Shown: positions 1-11,407 of the stretch, in pieces
Layout: each line of letters opens with the position of its first letter
Numbering within the stretch: position 1 is the first letter of the stretch
Origin: Emmonsiellopsis sp. PD_33
Lineage: Eukaryota; Ascomycota; Eurotiomycetes; Onygenales; Ajellomycetaceae
Reading direction: 5' to 3'
Length of the DNA: 64,000 bases
Assembly: GCA_032988165.1 (NCBI GenBank)
Contig: JANTQF010000145.1
Location: 1 to 64,000 of the forward strand
Translations under genes and position numbers: made by a program
The notes under the pieces: generated by a model
Told to the model about the DNA's origin: nothing
Database searches by the model: none
What the model saw: only the letters and a program-made list of their open reading frames with translations

Positions 1-430
1 GCTGTGCTCTAATTATACTCAGATAGAACTCTATAATAGCTTTATTATACTATTCTAAAAGTATTAGATTTAAAGTAGCTTAGATAGTTCTAGTAGTTTT
101 AAATAAATTTAATAAATAACTATCTATCTTTTAAGATTATAAGAGTTAGTCATTTATTACTTATTCTATTTAATATTTAGAAATCTCCTAATCTAATGAA
201 TTATTAATCTTTATAACTTTGAAAAATTAATAGCTATCTATACTTATAGAGCTTTTTGGAAGTTAACTAGAGTAACTGAAATTAAATGATAAGTCTATCT
301 ATAATATAAATTATATAATAATATAACTACTAGAATATTATATTTAATTACTTTAATTACTAGTAATTTATAGTATTAATTCAATAAAAATTAAAAAACA
401 ACATTCCTTTCATTTTGAATTAAAACTAAA
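1..430. other. AT-rich non-coding edge
   Basis: This stretch is overwhelmingly A+T, with runs such as ttatataataatataac, and has no open frame of useful length. It contrasts sharply with the GC-balanced DNA from about 3660 onward. The composition fits the end of an AT-rich block such as a mutated, degenerate transposon region in a fungal genome. No element type can be named because no reverse transcriptase, integrase or terminal repeat is readable. Confidence 0.6.
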
Positions 431-435
431 CTATA

Positions 436-668
436 AAAACAAACTAAGCTAACTTGTCCTATCAATCAGTCAGTGACATCCAGTAACATCTAATTGCATC
501 TGGGACTTACCATTGCCTCCCAGAAGTGCCCCCTTGTTTTTTTAAAAAAAACAAAAAAAACAAACTAAACACTAAAAACAAACTAAGCCAACTTGTCCTA
601 TCAATCATAGTCAGTAACATCTGGTAACATCTAATCACATCTGGGACTTACCATTACCTCCTGGAAGT
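436..668. repeat. Diverged direct repeat pair, two copies of about 92 bp
   Basis: Copy 1 lies at about 436-528 and copy 2 at about 573-668. Both begin with aaaacaaactaag, continue through aacttgtcctatcaatca and end in a gggacttaccatt segment. Most differences between the copies are C/T or G/A transitions. A short A/T-rich spacer separates them. No coding potential is seen. They may be a local duplication or part of a larger repeat family starting to the left. Confidence 0.65.
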
Positions 669-1340
669 ACTGGGATGAGGTATCATTCAGATCACAGTTC
701 TCATTCTCCTCAGGGTCACAATCAGTAAGGTTCTTGCGCGCACAGCTCGGGCATTGGTGTGACAGCTCCCTGGGAGTAATTGGTAAGTACTGGTAGCAAC
801 CTGACTGATGGAGGGAACTGAAACTTACCAGTTATTTTTCCCTTTGCCACTCTTGTGGTGCTTTGATGGCAAGAACTGGTTCAGAGTGGCCAAATCTTTA
901 CCACCATGTTGTGGACTGGAAGTGATCAGTAGCAGTTGGTATCACCCAGAAGGACTGACTTACCAGGGGGTGGAAGAAGTAGGGGGGCAAGCAGGAGGGC
1001 TAGTACTAGAAATGGATCTGAAAGATATTAGTAACAATCAGTAGCACCTAGAAAAGATTATATACCCAAATCAATTGATAACAACCCTAGAAAGAATTAG
1101 TAACAATTAGTAAGGACTGGATGATGTTACTTACCCAAGTGGGGGTAACATAACATCTGCAGGATGTTCATTTTTGCTTCTGGAAGTGATCAGTAATAAC
1201 CCATAGCAAATAGGATATGTTACACACATATCCCAGAATTGTTCAAACATCTCAAAAAGCATGCTAATAGAATTAAACCTAAGCTACCACTAACTACCAG
1301 CAACACAACTTACTCTGGATTATTTGTGATGCCCTGGGGA
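669..1340. other. Non-coding repeat-derived sequence
   Basis: No gene is supported. A 78-codon open frame (808-1044) lacks any recognisable motif. The stretch is studded with variants of ccagtaac, cagtaagg and acttac, the same words that build the tandem arrays downstream. It therefore probably belongs to the same degenerate repeat family. Confidence 0.45.
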
Positions 1341-1990
1341 TGTGGGGTCAGACAACTATTGGAAGTTAGTTGTTGCTACCAGTAAGGACTGAATGGGTAA
1401 CTTACAAAGTTAGAGCAGCAGGAGGAGTGGTCATCAGGGTAGCTGGAGGTCTATTGGAAGTTAGTCATTGCTACCAGTAAGGACTGAATGGGTAACTTAT
1501 GAAGTTGGAGCAGTGAGAGGAGTGGTCATCAGGGTAGCTGGACATCTATTAGAAGTTAGTCATTACTACCAGTAAGGACTGAATGGGTAACTTATGAAGT
1601 CAGAGCCAGGCCAGTGGGAGGAGTGGTCATCATAGTAGGCAGACATCTATTGGAAGTTAGTCATTGCTACCAGTAAGAATTGAATGGGTAACTTATGAAG
1701 TCAGAGCTGGAGCAGTGGGAGGAGCAGTCATCAGGGTAGGCAGATGTCTATTGGAAGTTAGTTGTTGCTACCAGTAAGGACTGGATGGGTAACTTACAAA
1801 GTCAGAGCCAGAGCAGTGGGAGGAGCAGTCATCAGGGTAGGCAGATGTCTATTGGAAGTTAGTTGTTGCTACCAGTAAGGACTGAATGAGTAACTTGTGT
1901 AGTCAGAGCCAGGGTGGCTGGAGTGGTCATTGTGGTTGCTGGATGTCTATTAGAAATTAGTCATCACTACCAGTAACCCCCAGACAAAGA
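1341..1990. repeat. Minisatellite A, unit 95-101 bp, about 6.5 copies
   Basis: The string ctaccagtaa recurs at 1376, 1471, 1566, 1667, 1768, 1869 and 1967, giving spacings of 95, 95, 101, 101, 101 and 98 bp. Each unit holds a ggaagttagt segment, the ctaccagtaaggactgaatg core, gggtaactta, and a gggaggag-tggtcatca segment. The units stay similar, with point changes and a 6-bp length step after the third copy. No reading frame is maintained across units, so this is a DNA repeat and not a protein repeat. Confidence 0.9.
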
Positions 1991-2649
1991 CACTTACTGT
2001 TTCTTCACCAGTGGCTCCTCCTCCTCTTCATCACTAGAGTTGACAAATTCTTCCAATTTGCTGCTTTCATTAGCAACCAGGGGCTACCACCAACAACCAG
2101 ATAGAAAAACTTACTGTTTTTCATGCCCTGGCTTCCCAACCACAACAACAAGGCCTGAAAATTGTGCATCTTTCTGCTACCAGTTAGTAATGGCCCCTCC
2201 CAATCACTGCCAGTACATACTTCAATATGCTGCTTGTGAATATGTTTGCAGATAGTTGCCACTTTCCCAGTGGGGTTCTTTCTAGATGCAGCCAGTAAGT
2301 ACCATGTGCAACTGCCAGAGAATGGAAAACTTACAGTGAGTATTTGCAGTAAGAGCACAATGTACTACATTAGGGTAGGTCCTATTTGCAGTTAGTCACT
2401 ACTGGGTGCATCCACCTATTTTTAGATGGCATGACTTACAATCATGCCAGACAACAGCCACTTTCTCTCTCCATGCTTGGGGCATGGGCATATATCCTTC
2501 TTACTAGTTCCCATCAGCAACATCCAGTAACATCCAGTACCACCAATACTTACAACTGTTTTATTTTGGCTGGTTTTGGCAGAGGTGCAGCAGGGGGTGT
2601 AGGGGGGAGGGCAGTGTTTAGCTCCATGGTTGCTACCAGACACTTCTAG

Positions 2650-2990
2650 TAAGTATGCTGAGTATCAAGGGAAAAGGGGTAACCTGAAAGTGAATGGGAG
2701 TAACCAGTAGCAATAAGAAAAGGGGTAGCTTGAAAGTGAATGGGAGTAACCAGTAGCAATAGAAAAAGGGGTAGTTTGAAAGTGAATGGGAGTAACCAGT
2801 AGCAATAGGAAAAGAGGTAGTTTGAAAGCAAATGGTATCAACTGGTAGGAAACATGCAGCCTAGCAACCACAAAGGGGTAGTTCAAATGCAAATGGTATC
2901 AACTGGTAGGAAACATGCAGCCTAGTAATAGAAAAAGGGGTAACTTGAAAGCAAATGAGAGCAACCAGTAGAGAATGAGGGTTAGGTTGG
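2650..2990. repeat. Minisatellite B, about 45-bp units followed by about 62-bp units
   Basis: Four units of roughly 45 bp, each containing aaaaggggta, tgaaagtgaatgggagtaac and cagtagcaata, occupy about 2670-2830. They pass into two longer units (about 2831-2960) sharing aaatggtatcaactggtagg and aaacatgcagccta. On the minus strand the units give short repetitive hydrophobic frames, which I regard as a by-product of the repeat. Confidence 0.85.
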
Positions 2991-3186
2991 TCACTTACCA
3001 GTGTTGTTTGTGGTTGGTAGAAAGAAGAAGGAGAAAGGAAGAAGGACTGAGAGCAAAGATTTATATCTAGGAGCCTGTTGCCACTTACATAACCTTTGCA
3101 TTCACTTCTATTTCCCAATTGAGAAGTTTTGATGTGTTATTGCAGTGAATAGCTATCTCACACACTCCCCTGCAACTATGGGGGTT

Positions 3187-3450
3187 CACCCAAAGCTGCC
3201 CTCCCAGTAATTACTGGTAGTTGTTGAAATCACATGATCCTTGGCTCTTGGTGTGGCCCATCCCCCACAACAGCTCCCTCCCAGTAATTACCAGTAGTTG
3301 TTGAAATCACATGATCCTTGGCTCTTGATGCAGCCCATCCCCCCCAACAGCTCCCTCCCAGTAATTACTGGGAGCTGTGGAAATCACATGATTCTTGGCT
3401 CTTGATGCAGCCCATCCCCCCAAGGGTGCCCTCCCAGTAATTACCAGCAG
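3187..3450. repeat. Minisatellite C, unit about 77 bp, about 3.5 copies
   Basis: The string ctcccagtaatta recurs at about 3201, 3278, 3355 and 3431. Each unit also carries gttgaaatcacatgatcctt (or close variants), ggctcttg and a cagcccatcccccc segment. Copies are highly similar. It lies just left of the compositional switch to GC-richer unique DNA at about 3660. No coding function is seen. Confidence 0.88.
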
Positions 3451-4132
3451 CAGGTGGGTGTGTAATACAATACCATACACTGTCTCATCAGGTGGCATGT
3501 AATTTATTTACATGAGCACTCCCATGGCCTACCAGTTACAACCAATTGAATTTTGCTGACAAATATCTTACCACCTGATGAGCTAAGTTGGGCAGAGTGT
3601 GATAATACTGTGACCACCCAACAAGCAGCCCAACTAACAAACTCCATGGTAATTACCAGAACCTATTAATCCTGGCCACCCGACGAGCTCCCACCCGATC
3701 ACCCGACGACCTATGGAACCCGCTGCCGGCAGGGCTGGGCGCGGGCATCTCGTAACGTACGATACGGGGCGGTACGGGCGTGGGCGGCTCTTCGATTGGC
3801 GAGCCATCAATCATCTCATCGTCGACTTGCATTCCGCTCAGTCTGCGTTTTCTCTCCATCACCAACCACCACGATATCAACCACCCCCATCCCTCCGCCC
3901 TCACGGCGCCCGTCCCATTCCGCCCTATCCTTACCGGCTTGCCGCTCCTCCGATCCGCTGCTGCTTCATTTTTCGTCCCCTGCCCGCCCCCTGGCCGTCT
4001 CCATTCGCTCGCTCCCGGCCTCTCCTGCTGATCGTCCCCCTCTCCAATGCGTTGTTCGCATCCCCATCAGCGTCTTCCCAGAGCCTGATACCGCCCCGTC
4101 TGCTCCCGCTCTGCTACACCTAGCGCGGAGCC

Positions 4133-7100
4133 ATGGTGGTCCCGCCGTCTACGGGAGCAGCTACTGCCCAGCAGCAGCCCCAACCCTCGACTACTCCAGC
4201 CACCACCCGTTCCTCGAATCGGGCCTCGAACTCGAACCAGTCCTACAATGCCAATGTGCCCCTGAGTGCTCGGAGGGCGGCGCCGCTGAACCTTTCTACC
4301 GTCGAGCGGCGTGGCCAGCCTTCCGCTAGTCGCGAATCCGTCAAGCGTGTGCGACCTCACGGCCTCTCCGAAGCTCCTACTTTTCGTCCGACAGAGGAGG
4401 AGTTCAAGGATCCATTCGAGTATATCCGCAAGATCGCGCCTGAAGGGAGGAAATATGGCATCTGCAAGATTATACCTCCGGACACCTGGACTCCTCCGTT
4501 TGCTATCGATACAGAGGTATGTCGGATCACATATGTCGCAATTTTCCCAGGCCATCGCATAACTTGCACATTTGCTCTTCTGTTTATCTGTCCCAAAGGA
4601 CCATTATCGAAATGCTAATTAAATCTCTGTCTAGCGATTCCATTTCCGCACCCGCCGACAGGAACTGAACTCGGTTGAAGGAGGTATGGTCCTACCCACT
4701 CCTGCTTTTTTTCTCTTTCGCCAATCTAACTCCCGAACTAGGAACCCGAGCGAACCTCAACTACATCGACCAGTTGACCAAGTTCCATAAGCAGCATGGA
4801 ATGTATTTGAGTCGTTTCCCCAGCGTCGATAAGCGACCTCTCGACCTCTATAAACTCAAAAAGGCCGTCGATATCCGTGGCGGCTTCGAGCAGGTCTGTA
4901 AACTTAAAAAGTGGGCGGAAATCGGTCGCGATCTGGGATACAGTGGTAAAATCATGTCATCATTATCAACTTCACTCAAAAATTCCTATCAGCGATGGCT
5001 TCATCCCTATGAGGAGTATCTCCGTGTCGCCAAGCCTGGTGTGCAACAGCAGCTGGAGTTTGAGCATGGTGGACCTTACACTCCTTCCCCGAAGACTTCT
5101 CCCGTAGCCAAGAAGTCGCAAGCGAACAACCACCGATCTTCCGACGTGAACGGAGACTCACCAGCGGCAAGGGCTTCGGCTGCGCTCAATACCTCTGTGA
5201 GGGAAAGTGAGGATACCACAGAGAACTCTATGACGCCCCTTGAATGCGCCCAGGAACGACCAGTCATGACCTCCGGTTTCACGGCAGTCAATGCCATCAC
5301 CAGCGGATTCTCCGCCATCAACGCCTCCCCCTCTTTTATTGCTGCCAACTCAACTCCCGTAGTAAAACGGGAGTTGGAGAATGGGCACCACGCTGGCCCT
5401 GGAAACGACACCCCATTTTCCAAAAACACACCGGATAGACACCAACCCGATGCCAGCTCAACCCCAGTTGTCAATGGCCACGACCGTCACCTCAAACGTG
5501 CATTCAGTCAAGATAGCCTGACCGGAAGTTCACAGACTGACAATGGAGATATGGATGGTGCAAACGGTCGTCGCAGCAAGCGTCTCAAGAAAGGCATGTA
5601 ACTCATCCCCGGGGGATGCATAGAATCCTGTACTGACTTGTCGTTTTAGATGGCGTCCCAACAGTTGCTGGTTCACATATGAGTCTCCTCCGGCCCACAC
5701 CACCCCAGACGCGCACAAAAGGGGGCAGCAGGAAAAATGGAGAGGTAGGTATCCTTATTCATAACAATTTCTAGACTGGAAGCTAACAATGCCCATCTAG
5801 CGATGTGAAAACTGCGGCAAGAGTGATGATCGTCCGTCCATCTTGTCTTGCGACGGATGCGAAAATGGCTACCACATGCAATGCCTTGATCCGCCTCTGG
5901 AATCCGTTCCCGATTACGATTGGCACTGCCCTAAGTGTCTTGTTGGGACCGGAGAGTACGGTTTCGAGGAGGGTGGAATATATTCGCTCAAACAATTCCA
6001 GGAGAAAGCGAATAACTTCAAGGAAAACTATTTCGGTCCAAACAGGCCTTTCGATCCCGTCCTCAACGCTCCCCGTAAGGAAACAGAAGATGATGTCGAA
6101 CGTGAGTTCTGGAGGCTTGTCGAAAGCTTGACTGAAACTGTTGAGGTCGAATACGGCGCAGATATCCACTCGACAACGCATGGAAGTGGATTCCCAACTG
6201 TCGAAAGGAATCCTTTGGACCCGTATTCCGTTGATCCCTGGAATCTGAATGTCATGCCACTGCATGCACAGTCGCTTTTCCGCCACATCAAGTCAGATGT
6301 TTCCGGTATGACTGTCCCATGGGTATATGTGGGCATGTGCTTTTCAACATTTTGCTGGCACAATGAGGATCATTACACATATTCAGCCAACTACCAGCAT
6401 TTTGGTGCGACGAAGACGTGGTATGGTATTCCTGGGGATGATGCTGAAGCTTTTGAAGAGGCTATGCGACAAGCTGTCCCTGAATTATTCGAGACACAGC
6501 CCGATCTTCTGTTCCAGCTCGTTACCTTGCTGCCTCCGGACCAGCTGAAGAAAGCTGGAGTTAATGTATACGCTCTTGATCAGCGTGCCGGGCAATTCGT
6601 CATAACCTTCCCACAGGCATACCATGCCGGGTTTAACCACGGATTCAATTTTAACGAAGCCGTGAACTTTGCACCGGCAGATTGGGAACCACTAGGCCAA
6701 GCAGGCGTTGAACGTTTGCAGGCATTTCGACGACAGCCATGTTTCTCGCACGACGAATTGCTCCTCACGGCAGCCGGGAGGGATACATCCATTAAAACCG
6801 CCAAGTGGCTCGGCCCTGCAATGCAGCGAATGTGCAACAGGGAACTGGATCAACGCGCTGCGCTACTGGCGCGTCATCGGGAACTTCTCCCACACAATTG
6901 TAAAATTACTGGCGGGGATGAGGACTCCGACGAATGCCGTCTTGACTTCGTGGTTGAGGAAACAGACCTTCCCGAAGAAGAGTACCAGTGCTGCTACTGC
7001 AAAGTATACAGCTACTTGACGCAGTTCAGATGTCTAAATAAAGGGAAAACCCTTTGCCTCATGCATGCGGAGAGCTACGGTTGCTGCGGGGAAGATGTTT

Positions 7101-9727
7101 CTCAAAAGCTAAATGGGCCTAATCATACTTTACGGTACCGCATGTCCGATGATGCTATACGGGCAGCTGTGCAAAAAGTGGAAGACCGCGCAAGGATTCC
7201 CGAAGCCTGGGCTGAAAAGTTGGACAAAATCCTTGCTGATGAGCCGAAACCCTCCTTGAAAGCTCTTCATACATTGCTTGCGGAAGGAGAGAAGATCCCA
7301 TATCCTCTTTCTGGTCTGCAAGATTTAGCATCGTTCGTTCAACGCTGCGACAAGTGGGTAGATGAGGCCAATAATTACATTACTCGCAAGCAGCAGAATC
7401 GACGTAAAAATGAAAAAGCCTGGCGGAAGGGCAATTCAGCAAAGGCTGCTCAAATGGAAGAACGCGATCGCGAGTTACGTAGGGTGGAGAAGATACATGC
7501 TCTCCTCGAAGAAGCTGAAAATCTTTCTTTCGACTGCCCACAAATCGCATCCCTGCGTGAAAAGGTCGAAGAAATCCAAAAATTCCAGAGTGATGCCCAG
7601 GCTATTCTCTGCAATCCTCACATCAGTTCGACGCAAGAGGTCGAGGATTTGGTTGATCTTGGTAGGAACTTCAACATCGACATGCCAGAGATAGATAAGC
7701 TCGAGAAGGCTTTGCGACAGATGAAATGGAACGACGAAGCCCGTCGCAGACGGGATCAGTACCAAACATTAGACGAGTGTGGCGAGTTTATTGTCCAAGG
7801 GGAACAACTAGGCCTCGCCGATACGAATGAACATCTCCTATATCTCAAGGAAATGAAACGCCAAGGAGAAACATGGGAGTCGAAGGCAAAGGAGCTCATG
7901 GCAGTGGAAGCTGTGCATTACCAGCAACTAGAGGCACTTTCGACTCAAGCGGCCCGATTTCCCGTGTCTCCCGAAACCCTCGCAGCGGTAGATGCCATCT
8001 TGATCAAGCAGCGCGAAGCCCAGAAAAAGATAACCAGTTTTTATGAAGCAACCAAGAATGAGGATTACAAAAGAAGGCCGCGTTATAAGGATGTCCGTGA
8101 TTTGATGGAAAGTTTGACGGAGCTGAATAGCAAGCCCAATGGAACCATCGATCTGGAAAGAGAGCAAAAGCGCCACGAAGACTGGATGCGAAAGGGCAAG
8201 AAACTGTTTGGCAAGGCAAATGCTCCACTCCATATCTTGAAGATGCACCTTCGATACGCTGAGCAGAGGAACTCGTATTGTTTCGATCTCGCGGACCGCT
8301 GCCGTCCACCCGTTGAACCACCATCGCGCGAAGCAACACCCGAGGGCGCCGACGCCCACACTTGGGTTGGCACTACCCGATCTAAGAAGAAGGATGTATT
8401 CTGTATTTGCCGCCAACAGGAAGCCGGACTCATGATCGAATGTGAACTATGCCATGAGTGGTAAGTCAGGAGGATTAAACCCGCTCTTACTTTTATTTCA
8501 AGGCTAACATCTACTAGGTATCATGGCAAATGTCTGAAAATCGCGAGGGGCAAGGTCAAGGAGTATGATAGTTACACCTGCCCTATCTGTGACTGGCGTG
8601 TCAGAATTCCACGCGATGCTGCTCGTCCCAAACTCGAGGAATTGCAGGATTGGCAGGCGGAAATTCCTGACCTTCCGTTCCAACCTGACGAGGAAGAAAT
8701 ATTGGAAAATATAATCGATCAAGCAGCGAATTTCCGGGAATTCATCAGGCCGTATCTCAATGTCGCCTGTATGACTATTGAGGAGGTCCCGACCATGCTA
8801 TTCTATCTTCGGAAAATGGAGGGGGCCGAAGTCTTGCTATCCTACGAGGTCAACCATTTCCGCCAAGAAATCCATAAACTGGCCCCTGTTGCTCCTGAAC
8901 CGCCTCCAATTCTTGAGCAGTCGCTGTCTACCCGAAAGCCTCGACCAACGAAGCAGCAGAAGATGATGGCCCAACTTGGGCTTGAAAAGCCAGAAGACCT
9001 GCCATTACATTTACGCACTAAGCAGCACACGTTCTCGAATAAGCGCAAGTCTACAGACTCTCTAACCAGCAGGCCTCCTACATTACAACCAGCGCCTCTC
9101 CTCCGCTCGTCAACCCCGTCGGGCGATCCTCATTCTGCGTCCACCGGCAATGGGCCCACTCCCACGTCCCTCGCCGCCCCAGTTCCTGTTTCTCAGCATC
9201 CCACCTCATTCTCCTTCTCCCATCCCTTCCCACTATCCAATGATGCAAGCCCATCATATGCTCCTACGTCAGCCACATATCTCCCAGGTGTAAACACCGT
9301 CCGCTCTCCCTCATTCGACCCTGCCTCGCCAGCAACCCACCACCAAGACCTAGACCCATCTTTCTTCAGCCCACCAAGCTTTACCCGCAGCAATCCCTTA
9401 CGCCCACAGGAGGGCGTGGGCAAAGATGAGGTCGATGTCGACATGGACGGGGCAATGGCCTTTGGCAGCAGTCCTCGTGGGGCCATGGACGATCTTTTCG
9501 CTGAGATGACAAACGAGGAGAACGACCAGATGGAAGCTTTGGAGGTGAGTCATGCAAACGAGGCGCTGGAAGCTCTCAGGAGCGCTAGTAATAGCGGTGC
9601 TCGCGACCGTTCCACCTCGGGCTCTGGAGACGGGTTTGGTGCGGAGACCGGAGATAGCACGCTTGTCGATGGCCACGGTCGAGATGGCGAGGATGCGGGC
9701 AACACGCTTGCTGATGAGTTCCTGTGA
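4133..9727 (+). CDS. KDM5: KDM5/JARID1-type histone H3K4 demethylase (JmjN-ARID-PHD-JmjC-C5HC2-PLU1-PHD)
   Basis: Predicted Fe(II)/2-oxoglutarate demethylase of methylated H3 lysine 4, acting in chromatin. Six exons join to 1749 aa: 4133-4516, 4635-4683, 4742-5593, 5650-5744, 5801-8460, 8518-9727. Domains in order: JmjN at about 84-130 across the first junction; ARID at about 147-245; PHD1 from about 462; JmjC at about 600-765; a C5HC2 zinc finger near 855-895; a long helical PLU-1-like region; PHD2 at about 1326-1374; then a Ser/Pro-rich tail. Iron ligands fit H647, E649 (in CWHNEDH) and H735 (in AYHAGFN). The H-to-H spacing of 88 residues matches human KDM5A, so activity is expected. The third intron needs a GC donor to keep frame. 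The family is known in fungi (Aspergillus KdmB, S. pombe Lid2). Sure of family; the first exon is least certain. Confidence 0.95.
5594..5649 (+). other. GC-AG intron in the KDM5 gene
   Basis: The intron starts aag/gcatgt and ends gtcgttttag, 56 nt long, with a ctgac branch-like motif about 15 nt before the acceptor. The nearby GT at 5598 would join the exons in a frame that hits a stop at the PHD1 exon. The GC donor keeps the frame through exon 4 and into PHD1. Confidence 0.75.
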
Positions 9728-11407
9728 GCTGTTGATCGGCATCAATGAGATCGGACGATGGGATGTGTCATGACTTTTTGCCCTTGTTTCTTTTCATCCA
9801 TCCTCATTATTATTATTCTTACCCACTCCTCGTCCCAGATGCGTATGCGCACTCTTCTTCTAGTTCTACTTCCTGTATTTTTTTACTTTTTTTATTTTTT
9901 TCCCGCGTTTATTTTCCCATTCGGGTGAACACTTTTCTTTGTTTTCCCCTTACTGTTCAAGTACGTTTATATGTAGACGATTATTATATCAACACCACAA
10001 CACCATTAGCAACTACACCTCCGGAGTGGGTGGTGCTACGGATGGATAATCATGGGAATCTGGGGTTGTGTCGGGGGGGGGGGGGTTGGTGTGGCGCTCT
10101 CTGTTTATTACTTATCACTGGGAATCAATCCCACGGTGTCTTCTGCTTTCCCTTTTCCTTATTCATATTATGACAGCTACACGTTTTTTGTCCTTTGCTA
10201 CACTTTACTATTTTTTATGCCTCCCTCGTGAAAGATTTTACCCAACCTGTTCTTCCTCTATTGTGGAATGGTGTCTCACAACTGTTGGGATGGGCATTAT
10301 TATGTCAAGCAATACCGCTGGGATGTACCACGGCATCTACCTTCCCGACTCCAACCAGACGGCATACAATTGATGGCTGGTTGGTTGCCCGACCTGCTTA
10401 CACCCCCACCCACCAATTATCCTCATTTGCTCATTCAGATTTTGAGAAGAATATCTGCTTTCTCCGTCCTTCCCCCCCCCTCCATGCTCTCTCCTTTCTC
10501 ATAATTTCCCAAAGCTCCTGTTATTCTCTTTTCCCCCCGCGGACGCTATCTTATCCATTACCTCCCTTACCTGTAAAGTAGACAAAGCTTTATTTTTTTA
10601 AGTTTTCAGTTTCGTCGATGCACTAGTGGTGTACTCTTTTTTTAATTGCAATGTGGTCTTTTTATGTTACATGTTACTGCCTTCTCGCTCATCTCGTCCT
10701 GAACCCCGTGGTTACTGCCTGCCTACCAACTGATGCTGTTGGTTGGTTGGTTGGTTGGTTTGTTGGTGGATCGCCAGCCTATGGTGATTTTTTACTGGGC
10801 GAGTTTGCATCGCATGTGCATTCATGCATGAGCTTGTTTGCAAGTGGTGGGATGGGCTCCGATGTTAAATCCTATGAGGTGCGTATGTGCGAGGGGGGTT
10901 GATTTGTTATTCTTTTTTATTTCTTTTTCTCTTTACTTTGAGATTTAGAGGTCGATTCTAAGCATGGAGCGAGGAGGGAGGGGCTAGTACTAGTAAAGAA
11001 GAAAGCTGACTGGGGGTGGGCTAGTTTTTTTTATGTGCTGATTGTTTACTCCTATTATTGTTATCTTAATTATACAGACTGGGGAAAGAAGGGGGTAGTT
11101 AAAGATTGTAATTTTAGTTTATATATTTTACATTTATTATTTTTATTCGAGTTCCCTCCTTTTTGTCTTTCATCAAGGACAAGAAATCATGTGATCTCCG
11201 CCCCTGTAGGGAGAATCTCAAAACTCCGCCCTAAAAGCGGCAACCAATTTTCTTCCCGATCCAACGTCATCTGGGAATTCTTTTGATATATACAAACACA
11301 GGGATATAAATCAACAGAACAACCAGAAGGCAAACAAACATACCACCTCCACAGGTCATGTTCTATAGATCCTCATTCCCAACCCTCTCTGCACAACCAC
11401 AATAGCA
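9728..11407. other. Intergenic: KDM5 3' flank and PPX1 promoter
   Basis: No gene is seen in about 1.7 kb. It contains pyrimidine-rich tracts, a run of 13 G at 10073-10085, and a TTGG tetranucleotide microsatellite at about 10737-10762. A TATA-like gatatatac lies near 11284, about 120 bp before the PPX1 start. Open frames here are broken up by simple sequence and look spurious. Confidence 0.6.

Noticed and set aside
808..1044. 78-codon plus-strand frame in the repeat-rich flank
   Set aside because: No motif, no splice context, and its sequence is built from the same degenerate repeat words as its surroundings.
2646..3118. Overlapping minus-strand frames with repeated hydrophobic peptides
   Set aside because: The peptide repetition comes directly from the 45-bp minisatellite; frames shift between units and no start or domain is convincing.
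3713..4123. 136-codon plus-strand frame just before the KDM5 start
   Set aside because: Pro/Ser/Arg-rich frame in a GC-rich leader, overlapped by two other open frames; best read as 5' untranslated or promoter sequence.
5598..5649. GT donor at 5598 as the start of the third KDM5 intron
   Set aside because: It shifts the frame and meets a stop in the PHD1 exon, whereas the GC donor at 5594 keeps a conserved reading frame.
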